64,000 nucleotides of DNA. It comes from Paramoeba atlantica (Eukaryota; Discosea). The stretch is taken from the NCBI GenBank assembly GCA_977017575.1, contig CDRNVI010000012.1, forward strand, positions 1,054,001-1,118,000, given 5' to 3'. Shown here piece after piece: positions 17,335 through 26,819 of the stretch. The notes under the pieces are model-generated. The model saw only the letters and a list, made by a program, of their open reading frames with translations, was not told where the DNA came from and made no database searches. Position 1 is the stretch's first letter; each line of letters opens with the position of its first letter. The translations under genes were made by a program, and so were the position numbers.

Positions 17335-19536
17335 ATGAACGCTGTAGAATCTCTACTCGCCAAGCTCGGCTTGGATCGCTACAACTCGAATTTCCGCCGC
17401 GGTCAAGTCGATCGCGTTGCCACGCTCCGTTCCATGAGCGACGGGGAACTCACTCGTCTCGTTCCCCACGCCTCCGACCGCTCCACCCTTCAACGCGCGT
17501 TGCACCGCACCCCCACCCCGACCACCACACGAAAGCCCAAAGACGACAAGAAACACGGCACTGGACCCCTACTCCGTACCTTCCCCAGCCATGAGTCCAA
17601 CCCTCCCTCAAGCACTCGTCCCTCCGATCCCACCAAAGGCTCTCGCAACCGTTCTTCCCGAAATCCTCCATCTCAAAACACCCATGGCCGCAGTAGCAAC
17701 AACCACCCCTCCTCTTCCTCCTCCTCCCCCACCCTCCCACCTGTGTGTCGTGCCTTCCACACCCCCACCGGGTGTCCCCGAGGAACACGTTGTCCGTACC
17801 GACACAGTGATTCTCCTATCCCCAACAACAACAACGATCTCCCCATCTCTTCTTCTTCTTCCCCTACGACTACCCCCACTACCCGTGCTGCCCCGGTGTG
17901 TCGTAACTTCAACTCCCCACACGGGTGCGTCTCCGGCCAAGGGTGTCGGTACCGTCACGTGGTGTTACGACAGGGGGAGAAGACGAAGGCGGAGAACGGC
18001 AGTAGCAGCAGTACCCCCACAACAGCAGCAATAGCCCATGAGGAGAACCCCAAGAAGAGCCACAGCCGTCCCGCCGGGGTGTGTCATAACTTTAACAGCC
18101 CGGAGGGGTGTGGCCGAGGGGAGGGGTGTCGGTATTTTCACATGAGCTATGAGGAGGCGCAGAAGGTGTTGCCGGGACCTGGGGAGGTTGCCGCGGGGAT
18201 GGCCACGACGGCAGTGATGACCCCGGGGAGTGAGGGGACGGGGGAGGGTGGTGTCGTCCCTCCACGGTTTCCTCCACGGTGGAGTCCACGGGAGGGGGAT
18301 GCGGAGATTACGGTGACGATTCCCGCGTACAAGGTGAAGCTGTTGTTGGGGAATGGAGCCGCCGCGTTGGTGGGGATTAACAAACGGCATAATGTGGTGA
18401 ATAGTGAGATTCCTCACCCGGAGGATTTTACGTCCAACATTTCCTTCTCGTTGTATGGGGCGTTGGAGTCGTTGGAGGCGGCGAAGGAGGAGGTGCAGCA
18501 TTTGGTGGGAATCACTAAGGAGAAGGAGGCACAGAATCGGCTGGATTATCTTCTGCACCAGTCCCAGCGTAATGTGCACACGATGGAAATTTTGGGTGTC
18601 GCGAATGTGCGCCACCAAGGTACAGAACGTGAGCTCCCGGAGCCCATTCTGCGTCAAATCGCCAGTAAGTTTTCCTACCGCTCCCCAGAGCTCCATGTCA
18701 AGGAGTATTTCATTGTCGTCGACGCCATGGACAACAAACGTATCCAGCTTCTGGACGTCATTCTCAGTTATATGGAGAACCGTGTCCAAAGTGTGGTATT
18801 CTGTGCAGCAGAGAAGATTGACACCGTGACAGCACTCAGCGAGCGAACTGCGGGGATTGCCCCGTTTGGGGGTTTCACCACTCCCACCTCCCTGAAACCA
18901 CCCTCGGGCCAGAGTGATGGTGTGGAGAGTAAGATCCACCGCATGACGCAGCTGGAGAAATTTAAGCTCGGGGTCGATACGGCATCACCAGTAGGGGGTC
19001 AGGGATCCGCGGGTGTGGTAGCGCAACGTCTGCTCGTCACCACAGATGACTACGCCCGGTACGCTCGTACTCACACGGTGCCCTATGTTAATCTTGTGCT
19101 CCATTACAATTTCCCTGCCAACAAGGAGGCGTACCTTCTGCGACGCCGGCTACTCGGTCGTGGGCTCGAGACTCGGGGCTGCAGTATTCTATTTGTGTAT
19201 GAACGGGAGCAGTACAAAATTAAACAGCTCCAGGGTTGTGCGACTCTGGAAGAGTTGAAGCTGGAGAACCTTCCGGAGCAAATGATGAACATTGCCGAGG
19301 CGCTTTCGGTGGAGACAAAGGGGAGTCCGTACGTGCAGTATTCTCAAGTAGAGCCGATGGGGATGAACTGGAAAGAGGATATCTACCGGAGGGAAGAGGA
19401 GAAGGCCGCGGCGCGTGTAGCGAAGGAAAAGGCCAAAGAGGAGGAAAAACTAGCAAAGGAGAAAGAGAAACAGGAAAGAGAACGCGAACGGCAAGAAAAG
19501 GAGCTCGAAAAAGTTGCACAACCTGTACAAGCTTAG
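17335..19536 (+). CDS. SAM / triple CCCH / KH-like / helicase-C-like RNA-binding protein
   Basis: A 733-residue predicted RNA-binding protein with an unusual domain order. Residues 4-58 look like a SAM domain (LLAKLGLDRYNSNF to LQRAL). Three CX8CX5CX3H zinc fingers begin at about 138, 189 and 250 (for example CRNFNSPHGC then GCRYRH). Residues 323-385 resemble a KH domain (ITVTIPAYKVKLLLGNGAA). Residues 440-640 resemble the second RecA domain of DEAD-box helicases (LLDVILSYMENRVQSVVFC; QRLLVTTDDYARYA; VNLVLHYNFPANKEAYLLRR), but the first RecA domain with Walker A and DEAD is absent and the HRxGRxGR motif is degraded. A charged coiled coil ends the protein. ATP hydrolysis is therefore unlikely. 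Exact homologue not known to me. Confidence 0.8.
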   Translation: MNAVESLLAKLGLDRYNSNFRRGQVDRVATLRSMSDGELTRLVPHASDRSTLQRALHRTPTPTTTRKPKDDKKHGTGPLLRTFPSHESNPPSSTRPSDPTKGSRNRSSRNPPSQNTHGRSSNNHPSSSSSSPTLPPVCRAFHTPTGCPRGTRCPYRHSDSPIPNNNNDLPISSSSSPTTTPTTRAAPVCRNFNSPHGCVSGQGCRYRHVVLRQGEKTKAENGSSSSTPTTAAIAHEENPKKSHSRPAGVCHNFNSPEGCGRGEGCRYFHMSYEEAQKVLPGPGEVAAGMATTAVMTPGSEGTGEGGVVPPRFPPRWSPREGDAEITVTIPAYKVKLLLGNGAAALVGINKRHNVVNSEIPHPEDFTSNISFSLYGALESLEAAKEEVQHLVGITKEKEAQNRLDYLLHQSQRNVHTMEILGVANVRHQGTERELPEPILRQIASKFSYRSPELHVKEYFIVVDAMDNKRIQLLDVILSYMENRVQSVVFCAAEKIDTVTALSERTAGIAPFGGFTTPTSLKPPSGQSDGVESKIHRMTQLEKFKLGVDTASPVGGQGSAGVVAQRLLVTTDDYARYARTHTVPYVNLVLHYNFPANKEAYLLRRRLLGRGLETRGCSILFVYEREQYKIKQLQGCATLEELKLENLPEQMMNIAEALSVETKGSPYVQYSQVEPMGMNWKEDIYRREEEKAAARVAKEKAKEEEKLAKEKEKQERERERQEKELEKVAQPVQA

Positions 19537-20074
19537 ATTCTGTTTTACAAGTTCTCATGATTCAGGAAACAATTTTACGCTGATAGCCATTTTCGCTTTT
19601 GCTATGTATTACATTTTTCGAGATTTATTATGGGTACATACTTGCAGCAAAATTATTCAGAAAAGGGGAACTCCTGTTGTGTGTAAATCAATGTATGAGC
19701 GCATGCGTCGTTTCCTGTAACATTAAATTGCGAACGATTGGAATTTTTACTTTAACCGACTATTTCTCATCGCCTCTGTATTCAAACAAGATGCATACTG
19801 GATAGTATAGAACGTCATATTTTTAACCTTGCTGGTGCTCACTGACACTATTGTGAGGACTGCACAGGGTATACTTGATAAGATATTTTACAAGGAATGG
19901 GAGCGCTTTTGTCTACCACACTACGTGCTAAGCAGCATTCAGTATGAGAAAAGCATATTCCAGCTTAATTTACATTGGCAATTCAACGCCACTACACCCT
20001 CTTTCTCCTTGATTTCTCAAACAACCATTTTTCTTCAAAAGCATTATTTTTTTCTATTTCATCGTTCTTATACC
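19537..20074. other. Intergenic gap with pyrimidine-rich 3' end
   Basis: No gene, RNA or repeat seen. The open frame of eL13 extends back to about 19829 through non-ATG codons only, so it is untranslated leader. From about 20000 to 20074 the sequence is C/T-rich, fitting a splice-acceptor region. Confidence 0.5.
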
Positions 20075-20779
20075 ATGGTACGCCACAACAACCGCATCGT
20101 TAAAAACCACTTCCGGTACCACTGGCACCCGGAGGCGAGTCAGAAAGGTCACGTCAAAGTCCTCCTCGGCCAAGCCAAGGCAGCGCAACGACGTCGGGAG
20201 CAGCGCAAGAAAAAAGCCCTCGCCGTCTTCCCCCGACCCGTTAGCGGTCCGCTGCGTCCCGTGACCCGCTGTGAGACCATTCGGTACAACATGAAACGTC
20301 GTCTCGGTCGTGGCTTCACCAAGGAGGAGCTTAAAGCGGTTGGGCTTTGCCCGGCCTACGCGCGCACCATTGGGGTATCCGTCGACCACCGCCGGGTGAA
20401 TAAAAGCGAGGAGGGGTTACAGGAGAATATTACCCGGCTGAAGGAGTACCTCTCCCGGCTCGTGGTCCTCCCCCGCAAGGCACGTAAGGTGCCAAAGAGC
20501 AAACAGGCGGCGGAGGGCAAGACGAAGGGAGGGAAAGGGGAGATGGTGGATCTTACCCAGGTCGCACAGGACCGTACCCGGAAGAGTCCTCTCCTGCTTG
20601 AGACGCAGACAGTGCCGCGGGAGGCCCCTCGGGAGCTTACGGAGCAGGAGAAGAAGAGGCACATCTTCCAGTTTCTACGTAAGAGCTACCGAGATGAGTA
20701 CCTTGTGGGTGTGCGTGAGGCTCGTGCGAAGGCGAAGGAGGAGAAGGCGGCGGAGGAGGCTGCAGGGAAGAAGAAGTAA
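20075..20779 (+). CDS. RPL13: 60S ribosomal protein eL13
   Basis: A 234-residue eL13, a protein of the large cytosolic ribosomal subunit. Diagnostic stretches are NHFRYHWHPEA near the N-terminus, FPRPVSGPLRPVTRCETIRYN, GRGFTKEELKAVGL, ARTIGVSVDHRRVNKSEEGLQ and RLKEYLSRLVVLPRKARK. The length is slightly above that of animal eL13 because of a Lys/Ala-rich tail. The start is the ATG in taccATGgta; the residues it gives (MVRHNNRIVKNHF) align with the N-terminus of other eL13 proteins. Codons are strongly biased, as expected for a highly expressed gene. Confidence 0.96.
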   Translation: MVRHNNRIVKNHFRYHWHPEASQKGHVKVLLGQAKAAQRRREQRKKKALAVFPRPVSGPLRPVTRCETIRYNMKRRLGRGFTKEELKAVGLCPAYARTIGVSVDHRRVNKSEEGLQENITRLKEYLSRLVVLPRKARKVPKSKQAAEGKTKGGKGEMVDLTQVAQDRTRKSPLLLETQTVPREAPRELTEQEKKRHIFQFLRKSYRDEYLVGVREARAKAKEEKAAEEAAGKKK

Positions 20780-21187
20780 AGTTGGGTGTAAGGAAAGCGT
20801 GGTAATGTGGAAAGATGATGGGAAGTGAGTTTCGTGTTGTGTAAAACATGTTTTAATACATTCATTTATTCAATTTTGGTATGAATTGAATGCCGAGATA
20901 TGAAAATTTGTTTACTTTGACTAAATAAAATGGACTATTTTACAAAAACTAAACGTGTTTTCTTCTATTTTCACCACTGGATCAGCTCATGAAACCGGGC
21001 CTTGGTCTAAATGCATCCGATTCCTCGTTTTGAGCGAGACCTAGAAATGCTGCTTATGGATGTTGCTGTTGCACGATGGTAATAGTGGGTCGGATATTGT
21101 AGATGGGGGCTCTTGCTCCTATTTAGACGCGTCTTATCATCGCACCAATCGCCTCGATTTCAGTACACAGTATATTTGGTCACATTC
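20780..21187. other. Intergenic gap
   Basis: Nothing recognisable between eL13 and the VPS52-like gene. A frame open upstream of 21188 starts only at TTG and is treated as leader. Confidence 0.5.
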
Positions 21188-23701
21188 ATGACAAAGGATA
21201 GTTTTACCCGATCAGAGAATGGCCCGGACCAAATTTCTATGGACTACAACTTGTCAATTGATGCAATAGAGTCCTTATCATTGGAGCGTAAGGATCCAGG
21301 AGGGCATTTCCTGACAGATTCGATAAGCAATGCTTCTGCGGATCGAGTAGGAGTCCAGAACGAAGCAAGTGAATGTCACATTTCGCAAACATCGACAAAC
21401 GTCGGCACACTTGTCTTGGAAACCGAAATCTCAGACCGAGCAAACGATGACACTGCTCCTCCTCTGTCATGCCCTTGTTCCGATAATGATGATCAAGTAT
21501 CAAATCGAGTACCTTCGGTAAATTCACAATACAGCAGTTTTCAAGAAGGGGCAGCGCAACTGGAAAAGGTTTCTTTTTATGCTGAAAATTTACTTGACTC
21601 ATTGGACTCGCTACGCACTCGTTTGACCTCTTTGTTGTCAGAATATCACGAACGAAAAAAGTTACTTGATTATCTCAAGCGTCAACTTGCTAAGACGCAA
21701 CATTTTTGTCGCGTATTGCGTTACCACATGCAACAGATAGTGCTTGAGAAGCATCATACCCAAAGCTTGATGCGTGATCCTGTGAATTCCGATGCTTATC
21801 AAAATGCTCACAAGGCGCTCGAGCAAACTTTGCAGCGGATTTCGAATTATGATAACAAGCAAAAAAGTGACTCACAGCTGAACACTGCTGTATCTTCATC
21901 GAAAGACTCTTCAGAAAAAATAGCTACATTATCGTCGCAAGACGCAGAAACTAGCTCGTCTATGAATATGCCACGATTACATGGCTCTGATCCGAATAGC
22001 AAGAAAGTAAAATTGCTAATTCATCAGCTTCATGACATACACAACGCGCTTGTGACGCATGCTGGTCTGCGTTTGAGTAGTTTTTTGAAAGCACGCGTTT
22101 CAAGGCAACAAAATGATGCTTTTGAATCAAGCTCCTCCGATAATTTTTTAGGAGAACATCGGTTCCTTGTTCTCCTACTAGGGAAGCTTAATTACGCATC
22201 TCTTTCGGAAACACTTCAACATTACGCGAGTTTTCAATGTGCTAAATACCGTGAAGTGTTTCACAAATACGCGATTTTTCTGTTGGCTGCGTCATTAGAA
22301 TACGAAAAAGAAATTAGTGACTCGGAGAGGAAGTCTCATAATTTATTTGAAAAGTCAGCGTTGCTTCAAGGAGCTGATCCAGTAGCTCACAGTGTGTCAT
22401 ACGTAGTTTCACATTTGAGATATCAGCCATTACTTGAATCACTTTCTTATTCGGATATTCTCGACTACAGAACTAACAGCAAGCGTCTTACACACTTCGA
22501 AACGATCTTTCAGTGTCTAGTGAACCTTCTCCTGGACCTCACACATTATGAATATCACTGCTTAACATCTTTGACTTCTGTAATAGAATCTGTCGAACCA
22601 TACTTATCAGTCATGTTTGATCCGATTCTCACAGAATTGTGCAAAATACACAATATCTGGGTGGATTCAACTGATGACTATATCGCGTTGTTGCACGTCA
22701 TTCGGTGCATTGAGAAGACCATGGCGAATCCCAGTATGAAAATCTTTAATGCTTCTATTTGGAAAGTGATGCACAAAAATAGTTGCGAAACTTTATTTAC
22801 CGTTTTTCAAGGCCAAACTGAAAGTCTGCGTTCGATACGAGAGGAGACATCATTGGAAATTCCATGGCATAGAGTTTCTGTGTTACCCAGTACAGCGCGC
22901 TACGCAGAGTTTACTGCGTCCCTTTTACGATTTTGCATATTATTTCGTGAAACGAAGTGCAGGACAAGTGTACAGGACACGTATGTTTCCTCGGATAATA
23001 ATCTTCAAAATTGTAATCATATCACGGCGAATGTGGACAAAAAACCATTACATCATGATAGTTGCACTACGGGCACGTCTTCTAAACAGACTGAGATGAA
23101 TTGTTTAGGCTCAAGAGTAGGCACAGAATCTATTTTTGTTGACTCTTCGGTTCGATTACGTTCTCAGGTAGCATTTACGTATGCCCCGGCTGCACTTGAG
23201 TTTCCTTTACATGACTCGTTATCGGCCTTCGTAAGTTACGCTTGGAGTATTTTTGAGCAGTTTATTATTTTTGTATCTCGACTTATACCAACGGAAAGAT
23301 CTGTGGAACGCTGGCTGCTGAATAATTACTATCACGTAGTATTGGTGTACAAGGAGAGAGGGATTCCCCAATGGCGAGAGCAGTATCCTATCTTGAAACA
23401 GCTTGATGATCGAGTTCGGTTGTATCAGGAACACCTTATGGAAGATTGCTTAAACAAATTTTCAATAACTTCAGAGACACACTTGGGAGATGAATGGAGA
23501 CAAGTTATGAACTCGCAGTATCATGAACGTTTCAGTCATAATTTTGGTTCTTCGGATATGGGAAAGCTTTTCTACTCAGCTCTTACTAGTGATCTAGTTC
23601 ATGCCGATTCTAGAGAGGAGCTGTCAAAACTTTGTGCAGAAAAAATAGTTTTTCACAGCGAACACTCTGAAAATCGGGAGTCTTATAGTGTGCCACCTTA
23701 A
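21188..23701 (+). CDS. VPS52-like subunit of the GARP/EARP tethering complex
   Basis: An 837-residue protein that I assign to VPS52/Sac2, a coiled-coil subunit of the Golgi-associated retrograde protein complex that tethers endosome-derived vesicles at the Golgi. Residues 1-110 are acidic and low-complexity. A coiled coil follows (LTSLLSEYHERKKLLDYLKR). The middle has QCAKYREVFHKYAIFLLAAS and FETIFQCLVNLLLDLTHYEY. The C-terminal part has ARYAEFTASLLRF and LLNNYYHVVLVYKERG, close to 'rYaeFt.sLl' and 'inNYD.il.vl.e' in known VPS52. Start at the first ATG; upstream frame uses TTG. COG3 or Sec3, which share this fold, are the alternatives. Confidence 0.72.
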   Translation: MTKDSFTRSENGPDQISMDYNLSIDAIESLSLERKDPGGHFLTDSISNASADRVGVQNEASECHISQTSTNVGTLVLETEISDRANDDTAPPLSCPCSDNDDQVSNRVPSVNSQYSSFQEGAAQLEKVSFYAENLLDSLDSLRTRLTSLLSEYHERKKLLDYLKRQLAKTQHFCRVLRYHMQQIVLEKHHTQSLMRDPVNSDAYQNAHKALEQTLQRISNYDNKQKSDSQLNTAVSSSKDSSEKIATLSSQDAETSSSMNMPRLHGSDPNSKKVKLLIHQLHDIHNALVTHAGLRLSSFLKARVSRQQNDAFESSSSDNFLGEHRFLVLLLGKLNYASLSETLQHYASFQCAKYREVFHKYAIFLLAASLEYEKEISDSERKSHNLFEKSALLQGADPVAHSVSYVVSHLRYQPLLESLSYSDILDYRTNSKRLTHFETIFQCLVNLLLDLTHYEYHCLTSLTSVIESVEPYLSVMFDPILTELCKIHNIWVDSTDDYIALLHVIRCIEKTMANPSMKIFNASIWKVMHKNSCETLFTVFQGQTESLRSIREETSLEIPWHRVSVLPSTARYAEFTASLLRFCILFRETKCRTSVQDTYVSSDNNLQNCNHITANVDKKPLHHDSCTTGTSSKQTEMNCLGSRVGTESIFVDSSVRLRSQVAFTYAPAALEFPLHDSLSAFVSYAWSIFEQFIIFVSRLIPTERSVERWLLNNYYHVVLVYKERGIPQWREQYPILKQLDDRVRLYQEHLMEDCLNKFSITSETHLGDEWRQVMNSQYHERFSHNFGSSDMGKLFYSALTSDLVHADSREELSKLCAEKIVFHSEHSENRESYSVPP

Positions 23702-24917
23702 AATTCACGAAATCTTCGCAATAATGTCATAGATCTGATACCTTGGGGGAAATATCGGGTTTCAGCCCTCTTAGATTCTTGGAGCAACATCACATTGTTC
23801 GTACAATCTGATACTTCATTCTGATTTTATGAATTCATTAAACATCATACTGTTCCTACAATCTGATACTACATTCTGATTTTATGAATTCATTAAACAT
23901 CATAGGACACTGTGCAAGTTTACCCTCCCTGTGGATGGCACGAAATGGCACAGGATGGCGCGGCGAGTCTAGTTTTAGGAATCGTCATCCTCCTAAGTAG
24001 CATTTTAAATAGGAGTAAATTTTCGGATGCTCTTTTGTAGTTTTGCATATTGTTTGATAATTCATAATTTGGAGGTGTCTTTACGTCACGAGTGGGGAGG
24101 TAAGTAAGCACAATCTTCCAGCTACCCTAATCTTCTCTTGCGAAAAAAGCGCGGTCGTAGTGATGATGAATTGAAGCAAACTAACTTAGACCATTTCATT
24201 GTTTATGGTAAGAATTGTACGGAAAGAACGGCTTCTGATTCTCTTCACCTCACTATCCTCGAGTCATGAACTCATATGAACTTATGGGAGAGAAGTAACG
24301 TAATATAAAAAAACGTTAACCACCGCGTTTAATGGATCGACTGCAAACTTGTACTTATAGTTGTTACCGCTTATGAGTTCCCCCAATTCTGGTACGCTTA
24401 TGAGTTCCTTTTTCTAAGGCGAATGTTTTTGTACCCACTTTTCGCGAAGCGATCTTTTTTTGCAAAGAACCCCAATTCATAAAAATCCCAACAACCATAC
24501 GTCAGGCTGCTCTACAGACTCGCTCACTGAGCGGATAATCATTTTAGCGCCAGTATTATTGTCAAGGAGAACCCGCGGCGCTTCGCGCCGCGGGCCCGAA
24601 TTTTCTTTTTTTTATGGCTCGAATTCTGGTCTGGTACGCTTATGAGCTCCTTTTTCTCAAAACCGGGGAACTCATAAGCAGGAGGGGTATAGTGCTTGGA
24701 ACCACCCCGCCTTTTCTTGTAAACGGGTACCAAGATCCACATGAAGACGAGCGCCAAAGGTCGTCATTGTGCCAAAAATCTTCGCTCTGGATGGCACAGG
24801 ATGGCACGGAATGGCACAGGATAGCACCGAATGGCACAGGATTGCACAGGATAACTGCATAGTGTCCATAGACCACCATAATTCCATAAACAAACGTAAT
24901 TCGGTCCAATTTTTTGA
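23702..24917. other. Repeat-bearing intergenic gap
   Basis: No gene. Three small repeat types are visible: a tandem pair near 23785-23903 (acaatctgatact then cattctgattttatgaattc), clusters of an atggcacagg-like unit at 23932-23965 and 24786-24850, and three copies of a 'cgcttatgagttcc' motif (24371, 24398, 24639 with one change). A perfect GC hairpin with T-run lies at about 24573-24610. Confidence 0.7.
24573..24612 (+). repeat. Perfect GC hairpin followed by T-run
   Basis: cccgcggcgc-ttc-gcgccgcggg forms a ten-pair stem with a three-base loop and is followed within a few bases by a run of T. The shape is that of a bacterial intrinsic terminator, though no such role is established here. Similar hairpins occur at 43632-43660 and 58359-58390. 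Confidence 0.6.
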
Positions 24918-25288
24918 CTAAACCACATACCCGTTTAACATACCTATACCTTGGATAACATACCGGGGGGGTATGTTATTCTGGCCTGCGACAGTTAACA
25001 TACCCCCCCTCGTCCTACGGCTTTTTTTTGTGCAACAGTACAAAAATCCAACCGTAATATCACGTACTTTTTTAACAAAATGTTTCTTTTATGCGTTTTT
25101 AGATGTATTTTTATACGTTTTAGCATTTAGTACTACACGCGGTACATCTTTAGATACAGGTTCTATCTGTGAGAGTGATTCTTTTCTTTCCTATTTCATT
25201 ACCAGTCTACTTAACATACCTATACCTTGATAACATACCTATACCTTGATAACATACCGGGGGGTATGCTAAATGGGTATGTGGTTTA
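24918..25288. mobile_element. MITE-like element with inverted ends
   Basis: The left end actaaaccacatacccg... and the right end, reversed, actaaaccacatacccat... match over about 28 bases, followed on both sides by 'taacatacc' repeats and runs of G or C. The interior is AT-rich without a credible gene (the 85-residue frame at 24973 has no family features). At 371 bp it has the size and shape of a miniature inverted-repeat transposon. It ends only ten bases before the ATG of LRR gene 5. Confidence 0.7.
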
Positions 25289-25298
25289 GTTCTTTTTC

Positions 25299-25931
25299 AT
25301 GGCGCTCTTGATAAACTCTCTTAAACTGTTTCAGAATATGGATTGCTCTGATATCCCCGCTAGTTCTCGAAAAGGCAAGGTATCGGCGGCTAACCTACCT
25401 TCACAATATGCCTTATCTCTTATGATACAAAGTCTTGAGGTCCGTCCAAAAACCTGGACTGTAGAAACGCCAGCGAACGAGTGGCCCGGAGTAACGCTAA
25501 ATTCCCGCTCCGAAGTGGACACCATTATTTGGCGAAACAAAGGTCTTGTAGGAATAATTCTATGGAAATATTTACCATCCTCCATCAAAGTATTCGATTG
25601 TGGTCTGGACGCTTATATGTCACGCAATCGTCTTACCGGGGAAGTCGATTTTGCATTGCTTCCCGGCAATTTGGAGGAACTTCACTTGGGCTTCAATAAG
25701 TTTTACGGTCCTGTACAAACGAATTTATTTCCTTCATCTTTACGGATACTAGGGTTGCAGTGCAACAACTTTTCGGGCAAAATAGATTTTACAACGCTGC
25801 CACCATCGATGATCAAGATTAATGTGCAGCACAATGCAGCACTAGTGGGTACTTTCATTAAAGCGCAATCTCCAGATTTTACTTTGTTTTGTTCGGGGAC
25901 AGGTATCACAGTACTTAGTAGGGACTGGTAA
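25299..25931 (+). CDS. LRR-family protein 5 (cap cysteines lost)
   Basis: A 210-residue LRR protein with leader MALLINSLKLFQNMDC and the family motif RKGKVSAANLPSQYALSL. The cap is the most diverged in the window: TWTVETPANEWPGVTLN has neither cysteine, and the usual SW is TW. The transition GIILWKYLPSSIK and three to four repeats are recognisable (LPGNLEELHLGFNKFYG; LPPSMIKINVQHN). The MITE-like element ends ten bases upstream, so the mRNA leader probably lies within it. Cysteine loss may mean relaxed selection or a structural variant. Confidence 0.8.
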   Translation: MALLINSLKLFQNMDCSDIPASSRKGKVSAANLPSQYALSLMIQSLEVRPKTWTVETPANEWPGVTLNSRSEVDTIIWRNKGLVGIILWKYLPSSIKVFDCGLDAYMSRNRLTGEVDFALLPGNLEELHLGFNKFYGPVQTNLFPSSLRILGLQCNNFSGKIDFTTLPPSMIKINVQHNAALVGTFIKAQSPDFTLFCSGTGITVLSRDW

Positions 25932-26200
25932 GTGACGAGAGTTTTCTACTGTTTGGCATGGACTTCGATGTTCTTGAAAGTATAGTTTGCTCTAAGGGCA
26001 GATTTCTAATCGACGAAAGGGTAATTTAAAGGTTCTGCTTTCGCTCCTTTTTTTCTTGTGGCAAATGTCTGCTTTTTATGAAGTCTAATTTTGTAGTGAT
26101 AGTTTATCTATAAAGATACTTTAAGTTCGATTATTTTACGATTCATGCATGTATAAACTTTTCTTAGGCAACGTATTTTAATAGATCTTTGTTCTGTTTG

Positions 26201-26596
26201 ATGGCACATTCGCTCGAGACTCCAGATTGGTCGAAGGATGAAGCATCGCTTGAAGGCGCCAAGGAATATCTCCGTATTGGAGATACGGTGGATTTTTTTG
26301 AATATGTGCTCTCGAGTTTAATGAGACAAAAGCCCGAGCAAATACCTTCGTTTTGTCTTGATCTTGTGTTAGGCCTGCGAAAAGATGGATCCGTGTACCC
26401 GCTGAATACCTCTCAATATACAAGAGAAAAAGAAGGTGCATATCTTGAGGAGAACGGGATCTGTGATTTTCTCAATCAGTGGATCGTAGAATTATTGAAT
26501 ACCCGCCCAGAGACCAACGAGGATCGAATGGAGTTTCATGAAAATTACCTTAAAAATATCCTTGTGCAGAAAAATATTTCCAAAGTTGTAGAATGA
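26201..26596 (+). CDS. Small protein with two docking-domain-like helical repeats
   Basis: A 131-residue acidic protein. Two segments share one pattern: residues 20-55 (AKEYLRIGDTVDFFEYVLSSLMRQKPEQIPSFCLDL) and 85-120 (AYLEENGICDFLNQWIVELLNTRPETNEDRMEFHEN). Each has Y-L, then a hydrophobic helix, then a R/K-P-E turn and a second helix, which resembles RIIa/Dpy-30-type dimerisation-docking domains. In other protists these are common in flagellar and membrane-bound complexes. The family call is inference from pattern. The open frame reaches a TTG at 26189; ATG 26201 chosen. Confidence 0.6.
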   Translation: MAHSLETPDWSKDEASLEGAKEYLRIGDTVDFFEYVLSSLMRQKPEQIPSFCLDLVLGLRKDGSVYPLNTSQYTREKEGAYLEENGICDFLNQWIVELLNTRPETNEDRMEFHENYLKNILVQKNISKVVE

Positions 26597-26819
26597 TGTC
26601 TTTTTTATTTTCTTTTTAAGTTCGACACCAATGTATGCTTAACACAGCTCAACAGGTGCCGTTCTCGGTTTCTCATATCTTGCCCACAAAGCTTTGTTAG
26701 CTTTTCTCTCTACACTACAAAGCTTGTGGCATACATCTCACTACGTATTCGCTACAAACTCATTTACATTGCATTTTCTTTTCTACCTCCCCATCGTCTC
26801 CAAAACCCTTTTTACCCCC

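Noticed and set aside
17965-18939. Minus-strand open frame of 324 codons
   Set aside because: Antisense shadow of the CCCH/helicase-like gene, with low-complexity Leu/Arg/Pro/His composition.
24973-25230. 85-codon hydrophobic open frame
   Set aside because: It lies inside the MITE-like element, is T-rich, and has no family features; hydrophobicity follows from base composition.
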